NCBI RefSeq assembly: GCF_014200395.1 | Contig: NZ_JACHBS010000001.1 | Location: 1,736,001 to 1,800,000, forward strand | Direction of reading: 5' to 3' | Origin: Microcella frigidaquae | Lineage (GTDB): Bacteria; Actinomycetota; Actinomycetes; Actinomycetales; Microbacteriaceae | DNA: 64,000 nt | Shown: piece after piece, positions 39,255 to 49,903 of the stretch | Position numbering within the stretch: position 1 is the stretch's first letter | How the letters are laid out: each line of letters opens with the position of its first letter | The notes under the pieces: model-generated | What the model was told of the DNA's origin: nothing | Database searches by the model: none | Seen by the model: only the letters and a program-made list of their open reading frames with translations | Program-made: the position numbers and the translations under genes

Positions 39255-39973
39255 GCGGTCGCGACGGTCGGCTCGGCGTCGGTGTCGTCGGCGCGGGCCG
39301 GGTCGGCCCCGTGCTCGCCGCCGCGCTCGCCGCCGCCGGGCACGCCCTCGTCGGCATCTCGGCGGGCACCGACGACGAGCGCGACCGCGTCGAGGCGCTG
39401 CTGCCCGGAGCGCCCGTGCTCGACGTGCCGGCCATCGTCGAGCGCAGCGAGCTCGTCGTGCTGGCCGTGCCCGACGACCAGCTGCCCGAGCTGGTGAGCG
39501 GGCTCGCGATCCTCGGCGCCTGGCAGCCCGGGCAGCTCGTGCTGCACACGGCCGCCCGGTACGGCACCGTGGTGCTCGACCCCGCGCGGGCCGCGGGCGC
39601 GATCCCGCTGGCCGTGCATCCGGCTCTCGCCTTCACCGGCACGAGCGTCGACCTGGCCCGCCTGCGCGACGCGTGGTGCGCCGTGACCGCGCCCGCCCCG
39701 GTGCTGCCCATCGCCCAGGCGCTCGTCGTCGAGATGGGAGCCGAGCCGGTCGTCATCGCCGAGGGCGACCGCGCTGCCTACGCCGACGCCGTCGGAGCCG
39801 TCGCCGATTTCTCGGGCGCGCTCATCGGGCAGTCGGTCGCCGCGCTGCGCGCGATCGGCGTCGACGAGCCGGGTCGCCTGCTCGGCGGGGTCGTGCGCTC
39901 CGCTGTCGAGAACGCCCTGCAGTCGGGCGGCGCCGACGGCACCGGCGATGGCGCGGATAGGCTCATCCGGTGA
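39251..39973 (+). CDS. Rossmann-fold DUF2520-type oxidoreductase
   Basis: A 240-residue protein. The N-terminal NAD(P)-binding motif is GVGVVGAGRVGPVLAAAL (about residues 8-25), and VVLAVPDDQLPEL follows. The second part has the DUF2520-like pattern HPALAFTG...DLARL. Such proteins stand before panC in many actinobacteria and have been suggested as ketopantoate reductase-like enzymes, which would fit pantothenate synthesis; this is unproven. It has GTGA overlaps with both neighbours. Confidence 0.85.
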   Translation: MSGRDGRLGVGVVGAGRVGPVLAAALAAAGHALVGISAGTDDERDRVEALLPGAPVLDVPAIVERSELVVLAVPDDQLPELVSGLAILGAWQPGQLVLHTAARYGTVVLDPARAAGAIPLAVHPALAFTGTSVDLARLRDAWCAVTAPAPVLPIAQALVVEMGAEPVVIAEGDRAAYADAVGAVADFSGALIGQSVAALRAIGVDEPGRLLGGVVRSAVENALQSGGADGTGDGADRLIR

Positions 39974-40842
39974 GCTCCACCCCCACTCCGGCCCTGCCGC
40001 CGGTCGAGTCGACCATCGCCGGGCTGCGATCCCGCCTCGACGCAGTGCGGGCCGCCGGGCGCACCATCGCCCTCGTGCCGACCATGGGCTCGCTGCACGA
40101 GGGGCACCTCGCCCTCGTCGAGCGGGCTCGTGAGACGGCCGACGTCGTCGTCGTGTCGATCTTCGTCAACCCGATGCAGTTCGGGCCGACCGAGGACTTC
40201 GACCGCTACCCGCGCGACCTCGAGGCCGACCGCGTCGCCCTCGCCGGGCTCGGTGTCGACGCGGTGTTCGCCCCCGCCGTCGACGAGATGTATCCGACCG
40301 GACCCGTGCAGACCCGCGTCACCGCCGGGCCGGTCGGCGGACTCTTCGAGGGCCGCTCGCGCCCCGGCCACTTCGACGGCATGCTCACGATCGTCGCCAA
40401 GCTGCTCGCCATCACGCAGCCGCACGTCGTCGTCTTCGGCGAGAAGGATGCCCAGCAGGTCTTCCTCGTGCAGCGCATGGTGCGCGACCTCGACATCCGC
40501 GCCCGCGTCGACGTCGTCGAGACCGTGCGCGCCGCCGACGGGCTCGCCCTCTCGAGCCGCAACGCCTACCTCGACGAGCGGCAGCGTCGAGCCGCCCGCT
40601 CGATCCCCGACGCGCTCGAGGCCGCTCAGTCGGCGGCCGACCGGGGCATCGATGCGGTGCTCGCCGCCGCGCAGGGCGTTCTCATGGGTGCCGAGGGTGT
40701 CGAGCTCGACTACATCGCCGTCGTGCGCCCCGACACCTTCCAGCCCGTCGACGACGACCACCGCGGCCCGGCCCGCGCCCTGATCGCCGCGCGGGTCGGC
40801 TCGACCCGGCTCATCGACACCGCGCTGCTGCACCTCGGCTGA
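39970..40842 (+). CDS. panC: Pantothenate synthetase
   Basis: Joins pantoate and beta-alanine with ATP. The 290-residue protein has the HIGH-type motif PTMGSLHEGHLALV, FVNPMQFGPTEDFDRYPR, and the KMSKS-region equivalent with GLALSSRNAYL. GTG 39970 overlaps the upstream stop, the last of the chain of overlaps. lysS follows after 46 bp with its own promoter. Confidence 0.96.
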   Translation: MSSTPTPALPPVESTIAGLRSRLDAVRAAGRTIALVPTMGSLHEGHLALVERARETADVVVVSIFVNPMQFGPTEDFDRYPRDLEADRVALAGLGVDAVFAPAVDEMYPTGPVQTRVTAGPVGGLFEGRSRPGHFDGMLTIVAKLLAITQPHVVVFGEKDAQQVFLVQRMVRDLDIRARVDVVETVRAADGLALSSRNAYLDERQRRAARSIPDALEAAQSAADRGIDAVLAAAQGVLMGAEGVELDYIAVVRPDTFQPVDDDHRGPARALIAARVGSTRLIDTALLHLG

Positions 40843-40873
40843 CCCGGGCCCGAAGCCCGCATCCCGCCGCCGG

Positions 40874-40879
40874 TAGGCT
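40874..40879 (+). promoter_or_regulatory. -10 box for lysS
   Basis: TAGGCT lies 9 bases before ATG 40889. Transcription would start within about 2-3 bases of the start codon. Confidence 0.45.
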
Positions 40880-40888
40880 GGGGGTCTG

Positions 40889-42403
40889 ATGAGCGAGAAC
40901 ATCGTCGAGCCCGACACCGCTGACACCGAGCCCACTGTCGAGGAGATCGCTGAGCAGAAGCAGGTGCGCCTCGACAAGCGCCAGCGGCTGCTCGACGCCG
41001 GCATCGATCCCTACGCGGTCGGCCTCGCCGTCACCGACACGATCCCGGATGTCCGCTCGCGGTTCCCCGACCTCGAACCCGACACCGCCACGGGCGAGCG
41101 GGTCGCCCTCGCCGGCCGCATCGTGTTCAGCCGCAACACCGGCAAGCTCTGCTTCGCCACTCTGCAGGCGGGTGACGGGAGCCGCCTCCAGGTGATGGTG
41201 AGCCTCGCCGAGGTGGGCGACGAGAGCTTGGAGCGCTGGAAGGACTTCACCGACCTCGGCGACCACGTCTTCGTCGAGGGCGAGGTCATCACGAGCCGCC
41301 GCGGCGAGCTGAGCATCATGGTGTCGAACTGGGCGATCGCGGCGAAGGCGATCCTGCCGCTGCCGACCCTCCACAAGGAGCTCAGCGAGGAGACGCGCGT
41401 GCGCCAGCGCTACCTCGACCTGATCGTGCGCGAGCAGGCGCGCCAGACCGTGCGCGCCCGCGCGGTCGCGGTCGCCAGCCTGCGCAGCACCTTCGCGAGC
41501 CACGGCTACCTCGAGGTCGAGACGCCCATGCTGCAGACGATGCACGGCGGCGCATCCGCCCGCCCGTTCGTCACGCACTCGAACGCCTTCGACACCGAGC
41601 TGTACCTGCGCATCGCCCCCGAGCTGTTCCTCAAGCGCGCCGTCGTCGGCGGTATCGAGCGGGTGTTCGAGATCAACCGCAACTTCCGCAACGAGGGCGC
41701 CGACTCGACGCACAGCCCCGAGTTCGCAATGCTCGAGGCGTACCAGGCGTATGGCGACTACCACCAGATGGCCGACCTGACGCAGGAGATGATCCAGAAC
41801 GCCGCGGTCGCCGTGTCGGGCTCGCACGTCGTCACCTGGGCCGACGGCACCGAGTACGACCTCGGGGGCGAGTGGGACCGCCTGAGCATGTACGACTCGC
41901 TGAGCGCCGCGGCCGGTGTCGAGATCACGCCGCAGACCCCCATGGCCGAGCTAAAGAAGCTGGCGGATGCGGTCGAGATCGAGATCGACCACCCCCTGCC
42001 CGGCAAGTACGTCGAGGAGCTGTGGGAGCACTTCGTCAAGGGAGGCCTCGTGCGGCCGACCTTCGTCATGGACTTCCCCGTCGACACCAGCCCGCTCGTG
42101 CGCGAGCACCGGTCGCGCCCCGGCATGGTCGAGAAGTGGGATCTCTACGTGCGCGGCTTCGAGCTCGCGACCGCGTACTCCGAGCTCGTCGACCCGGTCA
42201 TCCAGCGCGAGCGCTTCGTCGCGCAGGCGGCGCTCGCCGCGGGCGGCGACCCCGAGGCGATGCGCCTCGACGAAGCATTCCTGACCGCGCTCGAGCACGG
42301 CATGCCGCCGTCGGGCGGCATGGGCATGGGCATCGACCGCCTGCTCATGGCGCTCACGGGCCTCGGCATCCGCGAGACGATCCTCTTCCCGCTGGTCAAG
42401 TAG
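40889..42403 (+). CDS. lysS: Lysyl-tRNA synthetase (class II)
   Basis: A 504-residue class II synthetase. The N-terminal OB-fold tRNA-binding domain (about 60-165) is followed by the catalytic domain with motif 2 ([24 protein letters not shown]) and motif 3 ([15 protein letters not shown]). The first 30 residues are acidic and variable. Length and motifs are normal. No lysX-type fusion is present. Confidence 0.97.
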   Translation: MSENIVEPDTADTEPTVEEIAEQKQVRLDKRQRLLDAGIDPYAVGLAVTDTIPDVRSRFPDLEPDTATGERVALAGRIVFSRNTGKLCFATLQAGDGSRLQVMVSLAEVGDESLERWKDFTDLGDHVFVEGEVITSRRGELSIMVSNWAIAAKAILPLPTLHKELSEETRVRQRYLDLIVREQARQTVRARAVAVASLRSTFASHGYLEVETPMLQTMHGGASARPFVTHSNAFDTELYLRIAPELFLKRAVVGGIERVFEINRNFRNEGADSTHSPEFAMLEAYQAYGDYHQMADLTQEMIQNAAVAVSGSHVVTWADGTEYDLGGEWDRLSMYDSLSAAAGVEITPQTPMAELKKLADAVEIEIDHPLPGKYVEELWEHFVKGGLVRPTFVMDFPVDTSPLVREHRSRPGMVEKWDLYVRGFELATAYSELVDPVIQRERFVAQAALAAGGDPEAMRLDEAFLTALEHGMPPSGGMGMGIDRLLMALTGLGIRETILFPLVK

Positions 42404-42411
42404 CGGACGGG

Positions 42412-42417
42412 TAGGGT
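42412..42417 (+). promoter_or_regulatory. Leaderless -10 box for the 51-residue membrane protein
   Basis: TAGGGT lies 6 bases before ATG 42424, nine bases after the lysS stop codon. Confidence 0.5.
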
Positions 42418-42423
42418 CGGCGC

Positions 42424-42579
42424 ATGGTCTTCAATCGGGATGACGAGCTCAAGCTGCCCGGCGACGAGAACAAGAAGCCGGCCGTCAGCATGAACCGCCT
42501 GGCGCTCTGGCTGGTCGTCGGCGGAATCGGCGCCTACCTGCTGATCTCGGGCGTGATCGGCATCATCGCCAAGGGCTGA
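42424..42579 (+). CDS. Small single-TM membrane protein (51 residues)
   Basis: A short frame with a good start. The N-terminal half is charged (MVFNRDDELKLPGDENKKP) and the C-terminal half is one TM segment (LALWLVVGGIGAYLLISGVIGIIAKG). The TAGGGT box 6 bases before the ATG supports translation of a leaderless mRNA. A similarly placed small protein after lysS is plausible in related genomes, but I cannot name a family. Function unknown. Confidence 0.7.
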   Translation: MVFNRDDELKLPGDENKKPAVSMNRLALWLVVGGIGAYLLISGVIGIIAKG

Positions 42580-42592
42580 TGATTCGTCAGTA

Positions 42593-42607
42593 CCCCCAGG
42601 ATGGGGG
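42593..42607. promoter_or_regulatory. C5/G5 palindrome upstream of the surface-protein gene
   Basis: CCCCCAGGATGGGGG lies 25 bases upstream of a TAGCCT -10 box (42633-42638), near the position of an activator site. It differs from the copper operators in lacking their flanking AT/TAT arms. Confidence 0.35.
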
Positions 42608-42717
42608 ACTCACGGGGTCAGCGGTGCACGCCTAGCCTGGCGGTACCCGCACCACACTGACCCACGTCCGCGGGGAGGCCTTCGCCTCCTCGTCTCGCCC
42701 AACCCGAACGGCGACTC

Positions 42718-43314
42718 ATGATCTCTCCCCGTCTTCGCGCCGTCATCGCGGGCGTGCCCATCGTGCTGATCGCGGTGCTCGGCATCGACACCGCGGCCCA
42801 GGCCGCAGATGCTCTGCGCATCACCGCGCCCGCGGCCGGAACGACCGTCTCGGGACCCCTCGCCGTCGAAGGGGCGGTCACCGTCGACCGTGCCGTCGAG
42901 GTGCAGGTCGGGCTCGCGCCCCAGCTGCTCGGCGAGTGCGGCGCCGTCGTCGTGTCACGCAGTGTCGAGGGGGCGGGCGCGTTCACCGTGAGCATCCCGA
43001 CCACCGAGGTGCCCGATGGCGTCTACTGCCTCGTCGCGGTCGCGGATGCGGGACACCTCTCAGCCGTGCTCGCCGACATCACCGTCAACAACACCGTGAC
43101 CCCGGGCGAGGAGGTCGACGAGCTGCAGCTGTCGACCCAGGCGCTCGGCGGAACCCACGACGCCGACCCTCTCGCGTCGACTGCTCCGCCGGCGATGCTC
43201 AGCCTCGGCGGCAACGCGCCGCTGCTGGGTGCCGTCGTGCTCGCTCTCACCCTCGCGCTCGCCGTCGTCGCGCTCGGTGCCGGGCTCTGGGGGCGCCGCC
43301 GCACCGCGGCCTGA
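42718..43314 (+). CDS. Exported surface protein with Ig-like domain and C-terminal TM
   Basis: A 198-residue protein. A signal peptide (residues 1-28, ending AQA-AD) is followed by a beta-rich domain (LRITAPAAGTTVSGPLAVEGAVTVDRAVEVQVGL, with a cysteine pair GECG...YCLV that may form a disulfide). A linker and a TM segment follow (about 160-190), ending in GRRRTAA. The arrangement suggests a protein anchored to the membrane and exposed outside. It has no LPxTG motif. Function unknown; a resemblance to CopC or Ig-type domains is weak. Confidence 0.7.
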   Translation: MISPRLRAVIAGVPIVLIAVLGIDTAAQAADALRITAPAAGTTVSGPLAVEGAVTVDRAVEVQVGLAPQLLGECGAVVVSRSVEGAGAFTVSIPTTEVPDGVYCLVAVADAGHLSAVLADITVNNTVTPGEEVDELQLSTQALGGTHDADPLASTAPPAMLSLGGNAPLLGAVVLALTLALAVVALGAGLWGRRRTAA

Positions 43315-43415
43315 CCGGGGCCCGATCGCGGTCGTGTCCGGCGTCACGCGGTGACCGTGCCGCCGGGGCGCTCCCGTCGCCGGCTGCCGTCGCGCTCGCA
43401 CGCAGGTGCGCGCTG

Positions 43416-43421
43416 TACCAT
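43416..43421 (+). promoter_or_regulatory. Leaderless -10 box for the 66-residue protein
   Basis: TACCAT lies 7 bases before ATG 43429. Confidence 0.5.
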
Positions 43422-43428
43422 AGGGGTC

Positions 43429-43629
43429 ATGCCGGACGACTTCTGGGGCAACGCGATCTTCTCGGTGACGCCCACTATCGTTGTCGGCCTGATCTTCTGG
43501 TTCGCCATGCGGGCGATCATCCGCGCCGACCGCGCCGAGCGCGACACCTACGCGAAGGTCGAGGCCGAGGAGCGCGACCGCATCGCCCGGCAGCAGAGCA
43601 GCAAGGCCGGGGCCGACCCGCACGAGTAG
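43429..43629 (+). CDS. Small membrane protein with charged tail (66 residues)
   Basis: One N-terminal TM segment (about residues 9-28, FSVTPTIVVGLIFWFAMRAII) is followed by a strongly charged helix rich in Arg/Glu. This form is common in actinobacteria, often near clp or lys genes, but its function is unknown. It is supported by its leaderless promoter and normal codon bias. Confidence 0.75.
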   Translation: MPDDFWGNAIFSVTPTIVVGLIFWFAMRAIIRADRAERDTYAKVEAEERDRIARQQSSKAGADPHE

Positions 43630-43691
43630 GGCCTCGGCGGTTCTGCGGCTCAGCCGAACGCGCTCGGCCGATAGCGCTCAGCCGAACAGGC

Positions 43692-44672
43692 TCAGTCGCG
43701 CGGGCGCAGCCGCACATCGGGCATGACGGGTGCGGGCAGCGCGCGGCCGTCCCACCCCTCGACGATGCCGAAGCGGCCGGTCGCCGTGCCGAGCTCGACG
43801 ACATCGGCCTGCCATTCGGCCCGGAATCGCACGATCTCGTCGTGCTCGCGGCCGATGAAGTTCCACCACATGACGATCGGCTCGCCGAGCGGCTCGCCGC
43901 CCAGAAGCAGCGCGCGCACGGGATGCTCGCCCGCCGCGATCCGCAGCCGCGAGCGACCCGCGGGCGCGGAGCCGAGGTGCGCGGCGGGCAGCTCGGTGCC
44001 CTCGAGATGCGCGGGCCCCGCATCCACGAGCAGGCCGTGCTCGAAGGCCGGATCCACGGGCAGGTCGAGGGTCGCCCCGGCGGGCAGGTCGAGCTGTGCG
44101 CCGAGCAGGCGGGTGTAGATGGTGACGGGGCCGCTGCCCTCCGCATCCGTCGCCAGTCGCCCGACGAAGACGCGCAGGGTCGCCGGGCCGACGGTCACCG
44201 GCGCGATCGCCGCGTGCTCGAAGAACGGCGCGACGTGCCGGTCGCGGTCGGGCAGTGCGACCCACAGCTGCGCGCCGTGCAGGCGCCGGGTCGGCGGCGT
44301 CGAGACCTCCGAGTGCTGGATTCCGGAGCCGGCCGTCATCAGGTTCACCTCGCCGGGGCGCACGAGCTGGTGCGCTCCGGTGGAGTCGCGGTGCTCGACC
44401 TCGCCCTCGAACAGCCAGGTCACCGTCTGCAGGCCGGTGTGCGGATGCGGCGGCACGAGCATGCCGCCCGATTCGGCGACATCGTCGGGGCCGTAGTGGT
44501 CGACGAAGCACCACGCCCCGATCATGCTACGCGCCCGCTGCGGCAGCGTGCGGCGAACGGTCATGGCGCGCGGCCCGCCGAGTGGAACCTCGCGCGGCTC
44601 GAGCACCTGGATGCCCGCCCCGGGCCCATCGTCGCAGACGAGCTCGGCGGGCTCGGCCTCGAGGTTGCTCAT
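43692..44672 (-). CDS. Pirin family protein
   Basis: A 326-residue bicupin protein. The metal-binding motif PPHPHTGLQTVTWLFEGEVEHRDS (H-x-H and later H/E) identifies pirin; the second cupin has WWNFIGREHDEI. Bacterial pirins have been linked with quercetinase activity or with control of pyruvate metabolism; no choice can be made here. ATG 44672 follows TAGGGT (plus-strand 44679-44684) by 6 bases. Confidence 0.9.
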   Translation of the reverse strand: MSNLEAEPAELVCDDGPGAGIQVLEPREVPLGGPRAMTVRRTLPQRARSMIGAWCFVDHYGPDDVAESGGMLVPPHPHTGLQTVTWLFEGEVEHRDSTGAHQLVRPGEVNLMTAGSGIQHSEVSTPPTRRLHGAQLWVALPDRDRHVAPFFEHAAIAPVTVGPATLRVFVGRLATDAEGSGPVTIYTRLLGAQLDLPAGATLDLPVDPAFEHGLLVDAGPAHLEGTELPAAHLGSAPAGRSRLRIAAGEHPVRALLLGGEPLGEPIVMWWNFIGREHDEIVRFRAEWQADVVELGTATGRFGIVEGWDGRALPAPVMPDVRLRPRD

Positions 44673-44678
44673 GCCGCC

Positions 44679-44684
44679 ACCCTA
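44679..44684 (-). promoter_or_regulatory. Leaderless -10 box for the pirin gene
   Basis: On the minus strand, TAGGGT lies 6 bases before ATG 44672. Confidence 0.5.
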
Positions 44685-44709
44685 CGACTGCCGCGCTGGG
44701 CTGGGTTGT

Positions 44710-44785
44710 GTTCGTAACTCATGCTGAATCGGCCGATGTGCCGCGGTGCCGCGACACATTCGGCACGACAGCCTGAGTTGCGAAC
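44710..44785. repeat. Intergenic palindrome (76 bp)
   Basis: Arms 44710-44726 and 44769-44785 are inverted repeats with 15 of 17 matches, and the stem continues inwards with partial pairing (CCGATGTG with CACATTCGG). It lies between the pirin promoter and the end of the HTH gene, and may be the terminator of the DUF2975-HTH operon. Confidence 0.6.
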
Positions 44786-44797
44786 GGGCCCGCCACA

Positions 44798-45034
44798 TCA
44801 CGAGCGGTCGATGACGAGCAGGTCGCCGACCTCGCAGTCGAGCGCGGTGCAGATCGCCCGCAGGGTCGAGAACCGGATCGCCCGAGCACGGTCGTTCTTC
44901 AGCACCGAGAGGTTGACGATGCTCACGCCGACCAGCTCGCTCAGCCGGGTGAGCGTCATGCCGCGTTGTTCGAGCAGCTCGTCGAGCCGGCAGTGGATGC
45001 CCGTCTCCTCGTCATCCGAGACCGCCGGGCTCAT
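44798..45034 (-). CDS. XRE/Cro-type HTH regulator
   Basis: A 78-residue protein with one helix-turn-helix domain (MTLTRLSELVGVSIVNLSVLKNDRARAIRFSTLRAICTAL), of the YozG-like type that usually accompanies DUF2975 membrane proteins. The ATG overlaps the upstream DUF2975 stop by 4 bp (ATGA). It probably autoregulates the operon through the repeated CGATATTCG sites upstream. Confidence 0.88.
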   Translation of the reverse strand: MSPAVSDDEETGIHCRLDELLEQRGMTLTRLSELVGVSIVNLSVLKNDRARAIRFSTLRAICTALDCEVGDLLVIDRS

Positions 45035-45741
45035 CAGACCAGCCCGCGGGTGTCGCTCTGCAGGCGCTCGCCGTTGCGGATCAGCCCCGCGATGACCACG
45101 AGCGCGAGGCCGACACCCACCGGCACGAGATCGACGACGACTGTCGGCGGGATGGAGGTCAAACCTTCCCCGTTGACGTCGGGTCGGAGGGTAGAGAGCA
45201 TTTCGGCCGCGCGAGCCCCCGAGAATGCGCTGGCGAGCTGTGCGGCGATCGACCCGATGGCGAGCACCGAGCCGCCGATCACTATGAGCCTGGCAAGGTG
45301 TGGCGTGAATGGTTCGGCCGAGACCGACTGCCGCGCCAGTCGCGCGACCATCACGAGCAGCGTCACGACGACGACGGTAGTGATGACGACCTCAGCCACC
45401 ACGAGAATTCGAGTCAGCACGTCGAGACCGCTGGCAGTGAGCGTCATGGTCACCTGTTCGGTGCCTCCGCTCACCACGCTCGCGTCGCTCGCTCGAAGGT
45501 CTGCTGGCGGGATGTCCGCACTCGCAATGACGGGCACCTGCAGGCTGAGCGTCGGGAACGCGAACGCGGCGACGATGCCGACGATGCCCGCGACGGCAGA
45601 CAGCAGGGCGAGCACGAGGGACCCGCCAGCAACGAGTCGCGGCAACCAGGGGCGTGGGGATTCTCGCCGACCTATGCCGCCCACGAGCAGTACAGCGAAT
45701 ACGAGTACGGCGAGCAGGACGATCGTGAACGGATCCATCAC
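45034..45741 (-). CDS. DUF2975-type membrane protein
   Basis: A 235-residue protein with four TM segments (about 5-25, 40-65, 110-130, 150-170 and a final one near 205-225). Together with the small HTH protein it forms the known DUF2975/YozG-type pair, whose signal is unknown. An extracytoplasmic loop (about 70-105) could sense a ligand. The start ATG 45741 follows closely on AT-rich operator-like repeats. Confidence 0.78.
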   Translation of the reverse strand: MMDPFTIVLLAVLVFAVLLVGGIGRRESPRPWLPRLVAGGSLVLALLSAVAGIVGIVAAFAFPTLSLQVPVIASADIPPADLRASDASVVSGGTEQVTMTLTASGLDVLTRILVVAEVVITTVVVVTLLVMVARLARQSVSAEPFTPHLARLIVIGGSVLAIGSIAAQLASAFSGARAAEMLSTLRPDVNGEGLTSIPPTVVVDLVPVGVGLALVVIAGLIRNGERLQSDTRGLV

Positions 45742-45750
45742 AGTTCCTAT

Positions 45751-45781
45751 CGATATTCGTTATTAACGATATTCGATATCG
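45751..45781. promoter_or_regulatory. CGATATTCG operator repeats before the DUF2975-HTH operon
   Basis: CGATATTCG occurs twice, at 45751-45759 and 45767-45775, 16 bp apart. The second is part of the palindrome CGATATTCGATATCG (45767-45781). The AT-rich patch stands out in GC-rich surroundings and lies 10 bases before the operon start. Confidence 0.6.
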
Positions 45782-45926
45782 TACGAGGATGCGCGGGGCG
45801 CCGCTACCCGTCGCCACAAACCCTCACGCCTACGGCGAACACGGGCAGTTCTGCGGGGGTGCCCTGGTTACCCTCGATACAGCGGCTCCGCATCCTGTCG
45901 ACGGCGTCGCGTGAGGAGAGTGCGAG

Positions 45927-48446
<2,520 letters not shown>

Positions 48447-48461
48447 GCCGTCACGCACGTA

Positions 48462-48495
48462 CGCGGCGGGCATCCCACACCGGATGCCCGCCGCG
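48462..48495 (+). terminator. Terminator of clpC
   Basis: A perfect 14-bp stem (48462-48475 with 48482-48495) with a 6-base loop lies 16 bases after the stop codon. The following sequence is only mildly T-rich (TGGTCGTTG). Confidence 0.75.
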
Positions 48496-48518
48496 TGGTC
48501 GTTGTGCCCGTTCGCCGA

Positions 48519-48607
48519 TGTCACAAATCACGGATCTTCGGCTTGCCGAGGGGGTTGCTTGCCGATGACGCGCGGGATGCGGAGCCGGAGTTCCGTGATT
48601 TGTGACA
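48519..48607. repeat. Palindromic element with perfect 16-bp ends (89 bp)
   Basis: TGTCACAAATCACGGA (48519-48534) and its perfect complement (48592-48607) flank 57 bases of unpaired sequence. The length matches family A (88-90 bp) but the ends are different. It lies between the clpC terminator and the acetyltransferase promoter. Confidence 0.8.
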
Positions 48608-48620
48608 GGCAGCGCGGCTC

Positions 48621-48626
48621 TAGGCT
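48621..48626 (+). promoter_or_regulatory. Leaderless -10 box for the acetyltransferase gene
   Basis: TAGGCT lies 6 bases before GTG 48633. Confidence 0.55.
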
Positions 48627-48632
48627 GGCGGG

Positions 48633-49148
48633 GTGACCAGCAGGAGCTTCCACGTGCGCCCGGCGCGCACGACCGACGTGCGGGCGATCAAGCGGCTGGT
48701 CGAGCCGCTCGTGCAGCAGCGCATCCTGCTCGGCAAGGAGCTCGTCGTGTTCTTCGAGTCGCTGCAAGAGTTCCGCGTCGCCGTCGACGACGCCACGGGC
48801 GAGGTCATCGGGTGCGGCGCCCTGCACGTGATCTGGGAGGACTTGGGCGAGGTGCGCACCCTCGCCGCGCGCGACGACTGGCGCGGCAAGGGCGTCGGGC
48901 ACGCTCTGCTCGAGAGCTTGGAGGCCGAGGCGCGCGAACTCGGCCTGAAGCGCCTGTTCTGCCTCACCTTCGAGGTCGAGTTCTTCACGCGGCACGGCTT
49001 CGAGCCGACCGGCGAGCAGCTGCTCGTCGACCCCGAGGTGTACGCCGAGCTCGTCCGCTCGCCCGACGAGGGCATCGCGGAGTTCCTCGACCTCTCGCGC
49101 GTCAAGCCGAACACCCTCGGCAACACGCGCATGCTCAAGACGCTGTAG
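48633..49148 (+). CDS. Amino-acid N-acetyltransferase (GNAT family)
   Basis: A 171-residue GNAT protein. The acetyl-CoA motif A is VRTLAARDDWRGKGVGHALLESLEAEA (about residues 80-106). The sequence VRPARTTDVRAIKRLVEPLVQQRILLGKE and the C-terminal FFTRHGFEPTG resemble the N-acetylglutamate synthase type (ArgA-like) of actinobacteria, so the first step of arginine synthesis is probable. The other arg genes are not nearby. The GTG start follows TAGGCT by 6 bases. Confidence 0.82.
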   Translation: MTSRSFHVRPARTTDVRAIKRLVEPLVQQRILLGKELVVFFESLQEFRVAVDDATGEVIGCGALHVIWEDLGEVRTLAARDDWRGKGVGHALLESLEAEARELGLKRLFCLTFEVEFFTRHGFEPTGEQLLVDPEVYAELVRSPDEGIAEFLDLSRVKPNTLGNTRMLKTL

Positions 49149-49228
49149 CCGCGCACCCGCGCCTTGGCGAGCCCTGCGAAGGCGGCCACACGCCGGGCGA
49201 GCATCCGGCCCCCGCACCGCGCCGGGCC

Positions 49229-49234
49229 TACCCT
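49229..49234 (+). promoter_or_regulatory. Leaderless -10 box for the gene at 49241
   Basis: TACCCT lies 6 bases before ATG 49241. Confidence 0.5.
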
Positions 49235-49240
49235 GACGGC

Positions 49241-49873
49241 ATGTCGACGATCCGCAACCCTGTCGGACCGCTGCCGCCGGAGGTCTACTGGCGCCGCCGC
49301 CTCGTCGTGGGCCTGGGCGCCCTCGCCGTGATCGTCATCATCGTGCTCATCATCGTGCGCCCCGGTTCGGGCGAGCCAGCCGATCAGCCGACCCCCGACC
49401 CGGCGACGACCGAGAGCGCCGCTCCCGGCGGAGAGGGAGACACGGAGTCGGGTGGCGCCCTCGGCGAGGTGACAGCGTGCACCGCCGACCAGATCGAGGT
49501 CACGCCGGTCACCGACTCCGACGTGTACGGCCCCGACCAGCAGCCGCAGCTGTCGCTCACGATCACCAACACTGGCGCCGCCCCGTGCACCATGCAGGTC
49601 GGTACCGACGTGCAGTCGTACGTCATCACCTCGGGCAGCGACCGCATCTGGGCCTCGACCGACTGCCAGCAGGAACCGGTCGCGGCCGAGCGCATCCTGC
49701 AGCCCGGCGAGGAGGTGTCGAGCACGCCGTTCCCGTGGAGCCGCACCCGCTCGTCGCCGAACGACTGCGACGCGCAGCGGGCCCCCGTCATCGCCGGCGG
49801 CGCGACATACCGCCTCAGCGTCAGCGTGGGCGAGTTCGAGAGCGACGGCGACCGCCCGTTCATCCTCAACTAG
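49241..49873 (+). CDS. Membrane-anchored extracytoplasmic protein
   Basis: A 210-residue protein. One TM segment (about residues 20-42) acts as a signal anchor. A Pro/Glu/Gly-rich linker (45-75) and an outside beta-domain follow, with four cysteines (TACTADQ, APCTMQV, TDCQQEP, NDCDAQR) that could form two disulfides. It looks like DUF4232-type secreted domains but the match is not certain. Function unknown. Confidence 0.7.
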   Translation: MSTIRNPVGPLPPEVYWRRRLVVGLGALAVIVIIVLIIVRPGSGEPADQPTPDPATTESAAPGGEGDTESGGALGEVTACTADQIEVTPVTDSDVYGPDQQPQLSLTITNTGAAPCTMQVGTDVQSYVITSGSDRIWASTDCQQEPVAAERILQPGEEVSSTPFPWSRTRSSPNDCDAQRAPVIAGGATYRLSVSVGEFESDGDRPFILN

Positions 49874-49890
49874 CGCGCACCGCCCCCGCG

Positions 49891-49896
49891 TAGGCT
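49891..49896 (+). promoter_or_regulatory. Leaderless -10 box for the SseB-like gene
   Basis: TAGGCT lies 7 bases before ATG 49904. Confidence 0.5.
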
Positions 49897-49903
49897 GTTC
49901 GGG

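Noticed and set aside
42593..42607. Third copper operator.
   Set aside because: It lacks the ATA/TAT flanks, the centre differs (AGGAT), and the downstream gene is not a known copper gene.
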